From: Cellulomonas fimi
GTDB taxonomy: Bacteria > Actinomycetota > Actinomycetes > Actinomycetales > Cellulomonadaceae
Reading direction: 5' to 3'
Length of the DNA: 64,000 nt
NCBI RefSeq assembly: GCF_012952065.1
Contig: NZ_JABCJJ010000015.1
Location: 1 to 64,000 of the forward strand
The notes under the pieces are model-generated. The model made no database searches. It had not been told where the DNA came from and worked only from the letters and a program-made list of their open reading frames with translations. Below are positions 51,409-58,973 of the stretch, in pieces (position 1 is the first letter of the stretch; each line of letters opens with the position of its first letter). A program made the translations under genes and the position numbers.

Positions 51409-52697
51409 GCCGACGACGCCGACGGCGGGCGCCGGAGGAGACGCGTCAGGTCGCCGGGGGTGACGCCCGCGCGCTGCTCGAGCTCGTCGGCTGTCACCGC
51501 GCCGCAGTCGAGCCCGCGCCGGAGGAATCCGGCGAGCGCCTTCGCAGTCGCGGGCTCGTCCATGACCGCCCCCTCGGTCCGCGCCAGGTAGTCGCGCAGC
51601 CGGTCCGCGGCGGCGTCGAACCCGGCCCGGAAGAACGCGTACGTCGCCGCGTAGCGGCTCGGCAGGTGCGCCGGGTGCATGTCCCAGCCCTGGTAGTACC
51701 CGCGCTCGAGCGCACGGCGGACCAGCCGTGCGTGGAGCGCCCACGCCGCCCGCACCTGCGCCGGCGTGCCGACCGGGAGCACGTTCGTCGACCCGTCCGA
51801 CAGCCGGACGCCCGTGCCGGCCGCGGCCACCTGCATCACGGCCTTGGCGTGGTCGGCGGCCGGGTGCTCGGGGCTCTGGTACGCCGCGGCGATCCCGACC
51901 GACGCGCTGTAGTCGAACGTCCCGTAGTGCAGCCCGGCGACCCGGCCGCGGCCGGCGTGCACCATGCGCGCGACGAGCGCGGTGCCATCGGAGCCCAGGA
52001 CGGCCTGCGGCGTCTCGACCTGGAGCTCGAAGCGCAGCAGGCCGGGGGCGAGGCCGTGCGCGCGCTCGAGCGCGTCGCACACCGCGACCATCACGCTCAC
52101 CTGGTCGACCGAGGTGACCTTGGGCAGCGTGACCACGAACCCGGCGGGGAGGGTGCCGCCGTCGGCCAGGAGGGTCGCGAGGACGAGGTCCAGGGTGCGC
52201 AGCCCGCGCCGGCGCGTCGGGCGCTCGAGGGACTTGAACCGGATGCCGACGAACGGCGTGCCGCCCCCGTGTGCGGCCTCGTCCCGCAGCACCCGGGCGG
52301 CCGCCACCGCGTCGTCGTCCTCGGCGGCGCCGTGGTCGCCGTAGCCGTCCTCGAAGTCGACGCGCAGGTCCTCGACCGGCTCTCGGGCGAGCTTGGCGAG
52401 CACCTGGCTCCCGACCCGCTCGCGCTCGCCCGGCGGCACGGCGCACGCCTCGAGCAGCGCGTCGATGCCACCCGCCGCCTCGACCGCGGCGCGCGCGACC
52501 TCGCCCCACTCGCGCGCGAGGCCGGCGTGGAAGCGGTCCGCGGGCACGTAGACCGTGTGCACCGGCTGACGGGAGCCGTCGTCACCCGGGTAGGCGCGCT
52601 CGAGCAGCGCGTCGGCAGGTGCCAGCCGCGCGTCGATCCGGGCGAGCATCTCCTCGCTCAGCGCCGTGCTCACCAGCGGGTCACCGGCCGCACTCAC
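51405..52697 (-). CDS. CitE/HpcH-aldolase-like protein (DUF6986 type)
   Basis: 430 residues of the HpcH/HpaI - CitE TIM-barrel superfamily. VEDLRVDFEDGYGDHG provides the acidic metal ligands, FVVTLPKVTS and LRFELQVETPQAVLG form the barrel core, and HYGTFDYSASVGIAA and GWDMHPAHLP follow. It is commonly found in urate/allantoin clusters of actinobacteria, but I know of no proven reaction; a C-C lyase or synthase acting on glyoxylate-derived CoA esters or 2-oxo acids is plausible. GTG 52697 starts just after the malic enzyme stop; GTG 52673 is an alternative. Overlaps hyi by four bases. Confidence 0.8.
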   Translation of the reverse strand: MSAAGDPLVSTALSEEMLARIDARLAPADALLERAYPGDDGSRQPVHTVYVPADRFHAGLAREWGEVARAAVEAAGGIDALLEACAVPPGERERVGSQVLAKLAREPVEDLRVDFEDGYGDHGAAEDDDAVAAARVLRDEAAHGGGTPFVGIRFKSLERPTRRRGLRTLDLVLATLLADGGTLPAGFVVTLPKVTSVDQVSVMVAVCDALERAHGLAPGLLRFELQVETPQAVLGSDGTALVARMVHAGRGRVAGLHYGTFDYSASVGIAAAYQSPEHPAADHAKAVMQVAAAGTGVRLSDGSTNVLPVGTPAQVRAAWALHARLVRRALERGYYQGWDMHPAHLPSRYAATYAFFRAGFDAAADRLRDYLARTEGAVMDEPATAKALAGFLRRGLDCGAVTADELEQRAGVTPGDLTRLLRRPPSASSA

Positions 52698-52704
52698 CGG
52701 CCGG

Positions 52705-54141
52705 TCACCGGCCGCCGCCCGACGCCACGTGCCGCTGGGGCGCGGCGCCCGAGCCCTCCTTGCGGGCCTCCTCGCGCACGGCCTCGGCCACCGCCTCGGC
52801 GACCCTGGGGTCGAACACGCCCGGGATGATGAAGGCGGCGTTGCGCTCGTCGTCGCTCACGACGTCGGCGATCGCGACCGCCGCGACTCGCAGCATCTCG
52901 TCGGTGATGTGCCGCGCGCCGACGTCGAGCAGGCCCCGGAAGAGGCCCGGGAACGCGAGCACGTTGTTGATCTGGTTCGGGTAGTCGCTGCGTCCCGTCG
53001 CCACGACCGTCGCGTGCTCGGCGGCCTCGATCGGGTCGACCTCGGGGGTCGGGTTCGCGAGCGCGAACACCACCGCGCCGTCGTTCATCGTCGCGACGTC
53101 GTCGCCCGTCAGGATGTCCCCCGCGCTCACCCCGATGAACACGTCCGCGCCCACGAGCCCCTCCTTGAGCGACCCGGAGAACCCCGTGGGGTTGGTGTGG
53201 TCGATGACCCAGTCGCGGTGCGGGTCGCCGTCGCGGCGGCTGCCCGGATGGAGCGGACCGTCCTTGTCGAAGCCGACGACGTCCCGGGCGCCCTGGGCGA
53301 GCAGCAGCGTGATGATCGCCGAGCCGGCCGCACCCACGCCGGCCACCACGATGCGCACGTCGGCCAGCTCCTTGCCCACCACCTTCAGCGCGTTGATCAT
53401 CGCCGCGAGCACCACGATCGCCGTGCCGTGCTGGTCGTCGTGGAAGACGGGGATGTCGAGCTCCGCGCGGAGGCGTCGCTCGATCTCGAAGCAGCGCGGC
53501 GCGGAGATGTCCTCGAGGTTGATGCCGCCGTAGACCGGCGCGATCGCCTTGACCACCGCGATGATCTCCTCGGTGTCCGTGGTGTCGAGGCAGACCGGCC
53601 AGGCGTCGACTCCTGCGAACGTCTTGAACAGCGCCGCCTTGCCCTCCATCACGGGGAGCGCCGCACCGGGGCCCAGGTTGCCGAGCCCCAGGACGGCCGT
53701 GCCGTCGGTGACCACGGCGACCGTGTTGCGCTTGATCGTGAGGCGACGCAGGTCGGCCGGGTTCGCCGCGATCGCCAGGCACACCCGCGCGACGCCCGGC
53801 GTGTAGGCACGGGAGAGGTCGCGGCGCGTCTTGAGCGGCACCTTGGGGTTCACCTCGATCTTGCCGCCGAGGTGCATGAGGAACGTCGAGTCGCTCATCT
53901 TGAGCACCCGCACGCCCTCGAGCAGGTTGAGCGCGTCGACCACGCGCTGGCCGTGCTCGGCATCGACGGTGTCGCACGTGATGTCGACGACGATCGAGCT
54001 GCCGTGGGACTGGGTCATGTCGATGCCGGTCACCGACGCGCCCGCGACGGCGATCTCGTGCACGAGGTTGCTCGTCGCCACCTGCGACGCCGGCGCCTCC
54101 ACGCGCATCGTGATGGTGTAGCTGGGACTGGGCTGAACCAT
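52705..54141 (-). CDS. NAD-dependent malic enzyme with N-terminal ACT domain
   Basis: 478 residues. The N-terminal ACT-like domain (about 5-85, [11 protein letters not shown]) is usually an allosteric amino-acid sensor. The malic enzyme core follows: [72 protein letters not shown] and [12 protein letters not shown]. It decarboxylates malate to pyruvate with reduction of NAD(P). Embedded in the urate operon next to malate synthase, it would convert glyoxylate-derived malate to pyruvate. ATG 54141; the upstream uox stop is 21 bases away. Confidence 0.94.
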   Translation of the reverse strand: MVQPSPSYTITMRVEAPASQVATSNLVHEIAVAGASVTGIDMTQSHGSSIVVDITCDTVDAEHGQRVVDALNLLEGVRVLKMSDSTFLMHLGGKIEVNPKVPLKTRRDLSRAYTPGVARVCLAIAANPADLRRLTIKRNTVAVVTDGTAVLGLGNLGPGAALPVMEGKAALFKTFAGVDAWPVCLDTTDTEEIIAVVKAIAPVYGGINLEDISAPRCFEIERRLRAELDIPVFHDDQHGTAIVVLAAMINALKVVGKELADVRIVVAGVGAAGSAIITLLLAQGARDVVGFDKDGPLHPGSRRDGDPHRDWVIDHTNPTGFSGSLKEGLVGADVFIGVSAGDILTGDDVATMNDGAVVFALANPTPEVDPIEAAEHATVVATGRSDYPNQINNVLAFPGLFRGLLDVGARHITDEMLRVAAVAIADVVSDDERNAAFIIPGVFDPRVAEAVAEAVREEARKEGSGAAPQRHVASGGGR

Positions 54142-54162
54142 GCTCCTCGATCCTCCGGTCCG

Positions 54163-55116
54163 TCAGCAGAACCCGGCGACGGTCGCCCAGGCGCGTGGCT
54201 CCGGCGTCGTGCCCTGGCGCGTGAGCGTGGCCTCGATGAGGCCGTACGGACGGTCGGCCGCGTAGAACACCTCGTTCGGGTTCTCGAGCCCGAACGGGGC
54301 CAGGTCCACGAGGAAGTGGTGCAGGTTCGGCATCGAGAGCTTGACCTCCGCGATCTCGGGATGCGCTTGCAGAACGCGCTCGCCCATGTGGAACAGCGTC
54401 TGCTGGAGCGCGAGCGAGTGCAGGTCGGCGAAGCTCTCGAGGAGCACGCGGCGCACATCCGCGAACACCGCATCGAAGTCGAGGGCCGTCGTGGTGTACC
54501 GCCAGCGGCTCGTCACGCTCGTGGCGAGGATCCGGTCGGTCGTCTCCGGCAGCGTGGTGAAGCGGTCGCGCGGGAAGCCGTGGAACTCGGACCCCGTGGA
54601 CTTGAGGACGGCGAGGTCGGTGAGCCCCGAGACGACGAACACCTCGTCGCGGTCGCGCTGCACGACGGTCGTGCGCGTCTCCGTCCCGCCGCGCACGAAC
54701 GCGTGGTCGTGGGTGCCGTCGGTGGCATGGGTCGCCAACGACGTGGGGATGCGCTCCCAGGTGTACTGCTCGACCTCCCAGCGGCCACCGTGGATCCACG
54801 GGTACGTCGACAGGAAGTGCTCGCCGAGGCGCAGCGCGAACCCCTCGGGCGACCCGACGCCGTCCTTGGCGAGCGCGAAGACGGTGTTCTTCTGGCTGTC
54901 GGTCGCGACGACCAGGGAGTTGTCGCCCTCGGTGTGCGCCTTCTCGACCTCCCCGCGCAGCTGGGACGTGACGTTCACGTCGGTGATCCGGTGCCGGGGC
55001 TGCGAGCGGTCGATCCTGACGAGCCGGACCTCGGCCTTGCCCCACTGGTTCTCACCCAGGACGACGACGCCGGGGCTCGGCTCGTGCGTGCTCGTGACGG
55101 GCTCGGACTGTGTCAT
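54163..55116 (-). CDS. uox: Urate oxidase (uricase)
   Basis: 317 residues. It oxidises urate to 5-hydroxyisourate with O2, without cofactor. Tunnel-fold features: GENQWGKAEVRLVRI at the start, then TEGDNSLVVATDSQKNTVFALAK (with the catalytic Thr-Asp), HAFVRGG, TLPETTDRILATSVTSRWRY, HLALQQTLFHMG-type helix and MPNLHHFLVDL near the end. Follows uraH by 12 bases. This oxygen-using step opens the pathway. Confidence 0.96.
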   Translation of the reverse strand: MTQSEPVTSTHEPSPGVVVLGENQWGKAEVRLVRIDRSQPRHRITDVNVTSQLRGEVEKAHTEGDNSLVVATDSQKNTVFALAKDGVGSPEGFALRLGEHFLSTYPWIHGGRWEVEQYTWERIPTSLATHATDGTHDHAFVRGGTETRTTVVQRDRDEVFVVSGLTDLAVLKSTGSEFHGFPRDRFTTLPETTDRILATSVTSRWRYTTTALDFDAVFADVRRVLLESFADLHSLALQQTLFHMGERVLQAHPEIAEVKLSMPNLHHFLVDLAPFGLENPNEVFYAADRPYGLIEATLTRQGTTPEPRAWATVAGFC

Positions 55117-55128
55117 CTGGCTCGCTCC

Positions 55129-55485
55129 TCAGCTGCCGCGGTAGGTGGAGTAGGCGAACGGGCTGAGCAGGATCGGCACGTGGACGTGCTCGCGGTCCGG
55201 CTCGAGGACGAAGTCGACGAGCACCTCGGGGTAGAACGTCGCGACCCCCTGGGCCGCGAAGTACGCACCCGTCGCGAACACCAGCCGGTAGGTGCCCGGC
55301 TCGAGGCGCTCGGGCCCCAGCACGCGGTTGCGGCCGTCGGCGTCGGTCACTCCAGTCGCCACCGGCACCAGACCGGCGTCGGCGTCGGCGTCGGAGACGG
55401 CGCGCCGCGAGAGCACCAGCCCGACGCCGACCGCGGGCGCGCCGGAGACGGCGTCGAGCACATGGGTCGTGACGTGGGAGGTCAT
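55129..55485 (-). CDS. uraH: 5-hydroxyisourate hydrolase (transthyretin-like)
   Basis: 118 residues. It hydrolyses 5-hydroxyisourate to OHCU. HVTTHVLDAVSGAPA at the N-terminus, GRNRVLG in the middle, and the C-terminal signature YSTYRGS identify HIUase rather than vertebrate transthyretin. ATG 55485 overlaps the uraD stop as ATGA. A short D-A repeat (DADADAG) lies in a loop. Confidence 0.96.
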   Translation of the reverse strand: MTSHVTTHVLDAVSGAPAVGVGLVLSRRAVSDADADAGLVPVATGVTDADGRNRVLGPERLEPGTYRLVFATGAYFAAQGVATFYPEVLVDFVLEPDREHVHVPILLSPFAYSTYRGS

Positions 55486-56033
55486 GCGCCCGCACCGCCG
55501 GACGAGAGAGCACCGCTTGAGAGAGCACCGCTTGAGAGAGCACCGCGCAGGCGCAGCAGGGCGATGTCGAGCAGCTCGTCGGCGACGATCGCGCGCTCGT
55601 CGGCCGGGTCGTGCGTGAGCCGCTCCTCGAGCGCGCCCAGCAGCTCCTCCGCCGTGCGACCCGCGGCCCGGATGAGGAAGACGCGCCCGAACCGCTCCTC
55701 GTAGGCACGGTTGCCCTCGGCGAACCGCCGCCGCACGTCGTCGTCGGCCGGGTCCACCGCTGCCTGCTCCTGGCGGGAGAGCCGCGCCTCGGCGTCGTCC
55801 CCTGGCGGCCGCTCGCCGATGCGGGGGTGCCGGCCGAGCGCCTGGTCGAGCTCCGCGTCGGTCCAGGGCCGCGCGGCCGCGGACGCCGCCTCGACCGCCG
55901 CGTCGACGTCCGCGAACGGGCGGGCTGCTGCGAGCTCGGCCGCCCAGCGCGGGACGTCGACGCACGTGCGCAGCAGCCGCTCGGCGTCGGCCGCGTCGGC
56001 GGAGTTGAAGCGCTCGAGCGCCGTGGGTCCCAC
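55482..56033 (-). CDS. uraD: 2-oxo-4-hydroxy-4-carboxy-5-ureidoimidazoline (OHCU) decarboxylase
   Basis: 183 residues. It decarboxylates OHCU to S-allantoin. The active-site segment LGRHPRIGERPP carries the catalytic His, and the helical core ends EERLTHDPADERAIVADELLDIALLRLRGAL. The last 18 residues are three SSGAL-type repeats encoded by a 15-bp repeat and are not part of the fold. GTG 56033 has GAGGAGG 6 bases upstream. First gene of the urate operon; its promoter must lie in the 123 bases shared with the divergent hydrolase gene. Confidence 0.95.
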   Translation of the reverse strand: MGPTALERFNSADAADAERLLRTCVDVPRWAAELAAARPFADVDAAVEAASAAARPWTDAELDQALGRHPRIGERPPGDDAEARLSRQEQAAVDPADDDVRRRFAEGNRAYEERFGRVFLIRAAGRTAEELLGALEERLTHDPADERAIVADELLDIALLRLRGALSSGALSSGALSSGGAGA

Positions 56034-56156
56034 CGTTCCTCCTCGAGGTGACCACCGGGTCGGGTCGCGCCGTCGCGCCCGATCACCGCGGTCCAGCCAT
56101 CCTGGCAGGCCCCACCCACATCGCGGCACTCGCGCTCGCCCCGCCGGACCAGCACC
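56034..56156. promoter_or_regulatory. Divergent spacer upstream of the urate operon
   Basis: 123 bases between uraD and the alpha/beta hydrolase. It must contain the operon promoter. Two GCGCGAC direct repeats (minus strand) are the only notable feature; no clear palindrome of known purine regulators (PucR, AllR or HucR types) was seen. Confidence 0.3.
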
Positions 56157-56837
56157 ATGAGCGCCATGGCCGACCCACCGACGACGCGTGAGGTCGAGAC
56201 CCGTCACGGGATCGCGCGGCTGCACCTGCGTCCTGTCGCCCGGCCGGTCGCGGCGCTCGTGCTGGGCCACGGCGCGGGGGGCGGCGTCGGCGCGCCCGAC
56301 CTGGTGGCCGTGGCCGACGCCGCTGCGGACGTGGGCCTGGCGGTCGCGCTCGTCGAGCAGCCGTACCGCGTCGCAGGCCGCCGGGCGCCGCCGCGGGCGC
56401 CCGTGCTCGACGCGGCGTGGGTCGACGTCGTCGCCCACCTGCGCGAGATCTGGTCCGACACGATGCCCGAGACGTCGTCCGGCGGCCCCCTGCTGGTCGT
56501 CGGCGGGCGGTCGTCGGGGGCGCGCGTCGCGTGCCGGACGGCGGCCGACGTCGGCGCGGTCGGCGTCCTGTGCCTCGCGTTCCCGCTGACCCCGCCGGCC
56601 CGGGCGGGCAGGCCCGAGCCGCCGAGCCGGCTCGACGAGCTCGACGCCGTGGAGATGCCGGTCCTGGTCGTCCAGGGCGAGCGCGACCCGTTCGGGATGC
56701 CGCCCCAGCGCGAGCGCCGGACCGTCGTGGTGGTCCGCGGCGACCACGCGCTCACGGCGGACCTCGCGGCGGTGCGCACGGCGGCGCGGGAGTGGCTGGG
56801 CGGCCGCGCGGAATACCGGCCGTCGCAGACTTCTTGA
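56157..56837 (+). CDS. Alpha/beta hydrolase, KANL3/Tex30-like
   Basis: 226 residues. RPVAALVLGHGAGGGVGAPD supplies the oxyanion loop, VVGGRSSGARVACR the nucleophile elbow (G-x-S-x-G reads GRSSG), VLVVQGERDPFG the acid, and VVRGDHAL the His. This small family is widespread, with unknown substrates. It is divergent from uraD and 8 bases upstream of the DsbA-like gene, so probably co-transcribed with it. ATG 56157 and ATG 56166 are both possible starts. Confidence 0.85.
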   Translation: MSAMADPPTTREVETRHGIARLHLRPVARPVAALVLGHGAGGGVGAPDLVAVADAAADVGLAVALVEQPYRVAGRRAPPRAPVLDAAWVDVVAHLREIWSDTMPETSSGGPLLVVGGRSSGARVACRTAADVGAVGVLCLAFPLTPPARAGRPEPPSRLDELDAVEMPVLVVQGERDPFGMPPQRERRTVVVVRGDHALTADLAAVRTAAREWLGGRAEYRPSQTS

Positions 56838-56845
56838 ACGTTCAC

Positions 56846-57523
56846 ATGAGCGCTCCCGTCTCCGTCCACGTGTGGTCCGACGTCATCTGCCCCTGGTGCT
56901 TCATCGGCAAGCGCCGCTTCGAGCGGGCGCTGGCCGACTTCGACGGCGAGGTGACGGTCGAGTACCACTCGTTCGAGCTGGCCCCCGACACCCCGGTCGA
57001 CTTCGACGGCAGCGAGGTCGACTTCCTCGTCGACCACAAGGGCATGCCGCGCGCGCAGGTCGAGCAGATGCTCGCCCAGGTCACCGAGCTGGCCGCCGCC
57101 GAGGGACTCGCGTTCGACTTCTCGACCAGCAAGCAGACCAAGACGCTCAAGGCGCACGAGCTGCTCCACCACGCGAAGGCGAAGGGTGTGCAGCCGGAGC
57201 TCGTCGAGCGGCTGTTCGCCGCGCACTTCGAGCAGGGCGGGCACGTCGGGCGCGACGACGCCCTCGCGGCGCTCGCGGCCGACGTCGGGCTGGACGCCGA
57301 CGAGGTTCGCACCGTGCTCGCCGCGGGCACGTACCGCGACGCGGTCCAGGCCGACATCGCGACCGCGCGTCAGCTCGGCATCCGTGGCGTGCCGTTCTAC
57401 GTCATCGGCGAGAAGTACGGCATCTCGGGCGCGCAGAGCCCCGAGGTGTTCGCCGAGGCGCTCCGTCGTGCGGCGGCCGACCAGGCGGCCGACGCTGAGG
57501 CCGCGTCGGCGGTCACGGCGTGA
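56846..57523 (+). CDS. DsbA family oxidoreductase, FrnE-like
   Basis: 225 residues with a thioredoxin fold split by a helical insertion. The active-site pair is Cys15-Pro-Trp-Cys18 in SDVICPWCFIGKRRFE. LAPDTPV, KTLKAHELLHHAK and IRGVPFYVIGEKYGISGAQSPE (with the cis-Pro loop GVPF) are typical of FrnE-like cytosolic disulfide oxidoreductases. No signal peptide is present. ATG 56846 follows the hydrolase stop by 8 bases. The stop overlaps the next small gene as GTGA. Confidence 0.93.
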   Translation: MSAPVSVHVWSDVICPWCFIGKRRFERALADFDGEVTVEYHSFELAPDTPVDFDGSEVDFLVDHKGMPRAQVEQMLAQVTELAAAEGLAFDFSTSKQTKTLKAHELLHHAKAKGVQPELVERLFAAHFEQGGHVGRDDALAALAADVGLDADEVRTVLAAGTYRDAVQADIATARQLGIRGVPFYVIGEKYGISGAQSPEVFAEALRRAAADQAADAEAASAVTA

Positions 57524-57687
57524 CGGGCGGAGCGTCGGGGGCCGACGCGCCGACGCAGCCTGCAGGGACGGGCCCGACGCCGACGCCGGTGCTCCCCGGG
57601 CTCGCGAGCCTCACGGCGCTCGAGACGCTGGGCGACGACGACGCCGGGACGTGCGTCGACGGAGTCTGCGCGGTCCCCGGCGGCTGA
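57520..57687 (+). CDS. Small Cys-pair protein coupled to the DsbA-like gene
   Basis: 55 residues from GTG 57520, overlapping the DsbA-like stop. The first 30 residues are Pro/Thr/Ala-rich. The end holds LTALETLGDDDAGTCVDGVCAVPGG, with Cys-x4-Cys and an acidic lead-in. The tight coupling suggests a substrate, electron partner or regulator of the oxidoreductase (inference). No family is recognised. Too short for usual gene-length cut-offs, but frame, overlap and codon use support it. Confidence 0.6.
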   Translation: MTGGASGADAPTQPAGTGPTPTPVLPGLASLTALETLGDDDAGTCVDGVCAVPGG

Positions 57688-57763
57688 CCCGGGCGACCCG
57701 CGTGACGCCGTCGGGCCCGGATCCTCTGACTCCCTGACCCGTCCGACCGGCCGATCCACCGGC

Positions 57764-57830
57764 GAGTTCGCTGGTCCCGTGCCGAGTTCGCTGGTCCGGA
57801 TCAGCGAACTCGCGCCCGCACCAGCGAACT
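57764..57830. terminator. Double inverted-repeat array between convergent genes
   Basis: GAGTTCGCTGGT occurs twice (57764-57775, 57784-57795). Its reverse complement then occurs twice (57800-57811 with one mismatch, and 57820-57830, one base short). The four copies can fold into one long or two nested hairpins. Sitting between convergent ends (57687 and 57872), it suits a bidirectional terminator; a repeat-element origin is also possible. Confidence 0.6.
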
Positions 57831-57871
57831 GGCCGGCGCGGCGCCGGGAAGGCCTGCGTCCCGCGTGGTCC

Positions 57872-58846
57872 TCAGGTGACGCGGCCGAGCGCGAGGGCGG
57901 CGTACATGAGTGCGGCCACGGTCTCGCCGTCGGTGATCGTGCCGTCGCGGACCAGGCCGATTACCTCGGCCCACGGGACGCGGCGGACGGCCGTGATGCC
58001 CTCCTCCGCCTGTTCCGACGCGACCGCTGCGGCGTGGCGGGCACCCTCGTCGGCGGCCCGGAGGCCACGCGCCACGAACACGTGCTCGGGCGCGTGGCAC
58101 ACGCCGTTGAGCGCGAACATGCGGCCGATCTGCTGCCAGGACGCCGCGACGAGCCCGGTCTCCTCGCGGAGCTCACGCTGGGCGGCGAGCAGCAGGTCCT
58201 CACCGTCCGACCCGCCGGCTGGCACCTCGAGCGACGGTCCCGTCGTGTACCGCTCGACCTCGACGAGCACCACCTCGTCGTCGTCGGTGATCGGCACGAC
58301 GAACACTGCCGGGCTCAGCACCTCCATGACCCCGTAGACGCCGGACGTGCCGTCCGGACGCGTCACCTCGTCCTCCCGCACCCTGATCCAGGGGTTCTCG
58401 TACGCGACCCGCGACGAGCGGGTGCGCCACCAGCGCGCCGCGCCGGCCACGGGCACGACGTCGGGGGTCCCCACCGGGGCGATGGGCGGCGCCCACCACG
58501 GCCGCGGCACGAGGCAGAACGGGTGGCCCGCCGGGTCGGCGTACACGTCGTCGCCGTGCTCGAGGCGTCGCGCACCCAGCGCGACTGCGCGCGGGCCGGC
58601 GAGGGCGACGTCGTCGACCATGATGTCGAGGTGCATCTGCTGGGGGGACGCCCGGTCGGGCAACCGCGGCGGCAGGTGGTCGGGGGCGCGCTGGAACGCG
58701 AGCCCGGACGTGGTGCCGTTCTCGGCGACCACGACTGAGTCCTCCGAACGGCGCGTGGCGGGCAAACCGAGGAGCTCCGAGTAGAAGGCCGCGAGCCCGG
58801 CAGGGTCGGGGCAGTCGATGACGACGTGGTGGGTGCGTCCGATCAT
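57872..58846 (-). CDS. VOC (glyoxalase-like) domain fused to a Nudix hydrolase
   Basis: 324 residues. Residues 1-115 are a glyoxalase/VOC domain (GRTHHVVIDCPDPAGLAAFYSELLG, QMHLDIMVDD, YADPAGHPFCLVPRP). After a linker with a Trp-rich stretch, residues 145-310 are a Nudix domain resembling ADP-ribose pyrophosphatases (ENPWIRVREDEV, FVVPITDDDEVVLVEVERY). The Nudix box EDLLLAAQRELREETGL (216-232) is present, but the leading Gly-x5-Glu is one residue short. Both active halves look complete, so a bifunctional enzyme or regulator is likely; the substrate is unknown. ATG 58846 taken; ATG 58855 is possible. Confidence 0.88.
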   Translation of the reverse strand: MIGRTHHVVIDCPDPAGLAAFYSELLGLPATRRSEDSVVVAENGTTSGLAFQRAPDHLPPRLPDRASPQQMHLDIMVDDVALAGPRAVALGARRLEHGDDVYADPAGHPFCLVPRPWWAPPIAPVGTPDVVPVAGAARWWRTRSSRVAYENPWIRVREDEVTRPDGTSGVYGVMEVLSPAVFVVPITDDDEVVLVEVERYTTGPSLEVPAGGSDGEDLLLAAQRELREETGLVAASWQQIGRMFALNGVCHAPEHVFVARGLRAADEGARHAAAVASEQAEEGITAVRRVPWAEVIGLVRDGTITDGETVAALMYAALALGRVT

Positions 58847-58952
58847 GCGGCCCATGGTGGCGTGACATGCGCGGGACTGGCAGGTGCGGGCGTCCGGGAC
58901 GCGCGATCGCAATGGGCCTGTGGAACGCGAGACGGGCCCGGGCCCGGGCGGG

Positions 58953-58973
58953 TATGATCGAACACATGTTCGA
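58953..58973 (+). promoter_or_regulatory. LexA (SOS) box overlapping a leaderless promoter
   Basis: TCGAACACATGTTCGA (58958-58973) matches the actinobacterial SOS box TCGAAC-N4-GTTCGA with perfect outer arms. TATGAT (58953-58958) is a consensus-like -10 that would start transcription one base before ATG 58966, inside the box. LexA bound here would block transcription until DNA damage. Confidence 0.75.
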
